Origin: JABAAE01 sp036336715
GTDB lineage: Bacteria; Planctomycetota; Planctomycetia; Pirellulales; Pirellulaceae
Direction of reading: 5' to 3'
Length of the DNA stretch: 64,000 bases
Assembly (NCBI GenBank): GCA_036336715.1
Contig: JAYZFP010000180.1
Coordinates: 10,078 to 74,077, forward strand
The notes beneath the pieces are model-generated. The model had not been told where the DNA came from. It did no database searches and saw only the letters and a program-made list of their open reading frames with translations. The position numbers and the translations under genes are program-made. This document shows positions 63,302 through 64,000 of the stretch, in pieces (the stretch's first letter is position 1; each line of letters starts with the position of its first letter).

Positions 63302-64000
63302 TCAAGGAAATGAGATCTTTCCCTGTTTCGGCGGAGAAGCCATCAGGCGAAATGAAATCAGGGGCGATTTATGAGTCCCCGGTATCAAAGAAGACTGCCG
63401 TGGAGTTGAGCGTTTATTCTGAGTGGCCAACTCAACACTCCCAACATGCGGCAATTTCAGATGAAGACTGGTACGGCCAAACTGGGCATATCGCAGTCTC
63501 TTGTCTTCACACCGGATCCAGTATTGAACCTGAAGATCGGTTAACCCTTTTGCAAACTGGGAAATATCGAGCATGGCATTATCCTTCGGAAAATGTTTTC
63601 CCTTCAATTCAAGAACACTCTCCCACTTCGCCTCTTCCATCCGCCCGCCTTTGGCGACCCCCCGAATCCGAATCCCTGCCTGGCAGTTGTCCGCAAATAG
63701 AGCAAAGGGACTTTTTATGCCCGCCGATACAATCGGGGGAACCCCGTAGCTGTAGACCAGGCGGGCTTCCTCGCCTATGGACGCCGGATGCAGGTAGCAG
63801 GTCTCTCCATCCTCCTCAATGTGAAATTCCATGCCGCTGGAGGATGTCAGATGATCATTGATTCCAAAATTCATATCGAACGCATGAACGAAAAGATCAT
63901 GCGGGCTTCCTCCCACCCCCACCACAAAACGATCGCCGGCACCCGCCAACCGCTGATCAAACCAAACGACACCCTGGAAGCCGGTTGTTCGTTTTTTCTT
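63302..64000 (-). CDS. Unknown protein, 5' end outside the window
   Basis: A minus-strand frame open to the last base: about 232 codons are visible and the N-terminus is missing. It contains SGMEFHIEEDGETCYLHPASIG, VSAGIKSPFALFADNCQAGIRIRGVAKGG split across strands, and WIRCEDKRLRYAQFGRTSLH, suggesting a beta-rich fold. No family is recognised. An internal TTG at 63949 should not be taken as the start because coding character continues upstream. It is followed on the same strand, after a 237-bp gap, by the frameshifted GYF_2 gene. Confidence 0.68.
   Translation of the reverse strand, partial: KKKRTTGFQGVVWFDQRLAGAGDRFVVGVGGSPHDLFVHAFDMNFGINDHLTSSSGMEFHIEEDGETCYLHPASIGEEARLVYSYGVPPIVSAGIKSPFALFADNCQAGIRIRGVAKGGRMEEAKWESVLELKGKHFPKDNAMLDISQFAKGLTDLQVQYWIRCEDKRLRYAQFGRTSLHLKLPHVGSVELATQNKRSTPRQSSLIPGTHKSPLISFRLMASPPKQGKISFP

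Noticed and set aside
1..64000. CRISPR arrays, insertion sequences, prophage or integrated elements
   Set aside because: No regularly spaced repeats, transposase, integrase or terminal inverted repeats were found. The gene content is uniform chromosomal planctomycete type.

Overview
The window reads as chromosome from a member of the Planctomycetota. The reasons are the density of families that are expanded almost only there: four DUF1501 proteins, three PSCyt2/PSD1 (DUF1549/DUF1553) proteins, two DUF1552 proteins and two DUF1587/1592/1588/1585 proteins, plus a DUF1559 pseudopilin-like protein, a formylglycine sulfatase, a Tat-exported Gfo/Idh/MocA oxidoreductase and other exported enzymes. 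No rRNA, tRNA, transposase, CRISPR array or phage module was seen. The genus cannot be named from the sequence alone. TAA, TAG and TGA all serve as ordinary stops.

Layout. 1-3.8 kb: end of a DUF1501 gene coupled to a short DUF1549/DUF1553 gene, then a 29-codon ORF coupled to a DUF2071 gene. 3.87-5.05 kb: a cobalamin riboswitch leading into a DUF1559 pseudopilin-like gene. 5.3-10.7 kb: an orphan DUF1501 gene, a leucine-rich-repeat protein with a VHL beta-like domain, a Tat-exported Gfo/Idh/MocA oxidoreductase and a sulfatase. 10.7-17.9 kb: a PQQ-type beta-propeller (minus strand), a sialate O-acetylesterase-like protein and a VPS10/BNR propeller. 17.9-21.3 kb: a hairpin-rich spacer and two lineage-specific exported proteins, each interrupted by one in-frame stop. 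21.5-25.3 kb: first DUF1552 + DUF1592-type pair. 25.5-29.1 kb (minus strand): a lactonase-type propeller and a PL10-like toroid. 29.4-38.8 kb: two consecutive cytochrome-PSD1 + DUF1501 cassettes. 39.2-42.6 kb: a fasciclin lipoprotein, an unknown exported protein and a PmoA/DUF6807 protein. 43.2-51.1 kb: five tightly packed genes, DUF1552, DUF1592-type, DHDPS-like aldolase, enolase-superfamily dehydratase and sodium:solute symporter. 51.6-51.75 kb: a 57-codon gene with a strong terminator. 52.2-61.5 kb: a heavy-metal efflux cluster (TolC, lipoprotein, Cys-rich protein, CusB-like, CusA-like, PepSY). 61.7-64 kb: a small membrane protein, a frameshifted GYF_2/DUF4177 gene and a gene that runs off the window.

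How the genes fit together. Most products are exported by Sec or Tat and look like an envelope apparatus for complex, partly sulfated or acetylated polysaccharide: sulfatase, esterase, lyase-like toroid, oxidoreductase and lactonase-like propeller. The cytochrome-domain and DUF1501/DUF1552 proteins sit among them, and their biochemical roles are unproven. The 43-51 kb unit places one such pair directly upstream of what looks like sugar-acid uptake and dehydration/aldol cleavage. The 52-61 kb cluster is an HME-type RND exporter, probably for copper or silver.

The observations I rate highest are the cobalamin riboswitch ahead of a pseudopilin-like gene, the bacterial LRR-VHL beta fusion that keeps most of the hydroxyproline-pocket residues, and the transcriptional linkage of a DUF1552/DUF1592 pair to sugar-acid catabolism. 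Below these come the efflux adaptor with four metal-binding-like modules, the Cys-rich protein beside it, the structured intergenic regions and three singly broken genes.
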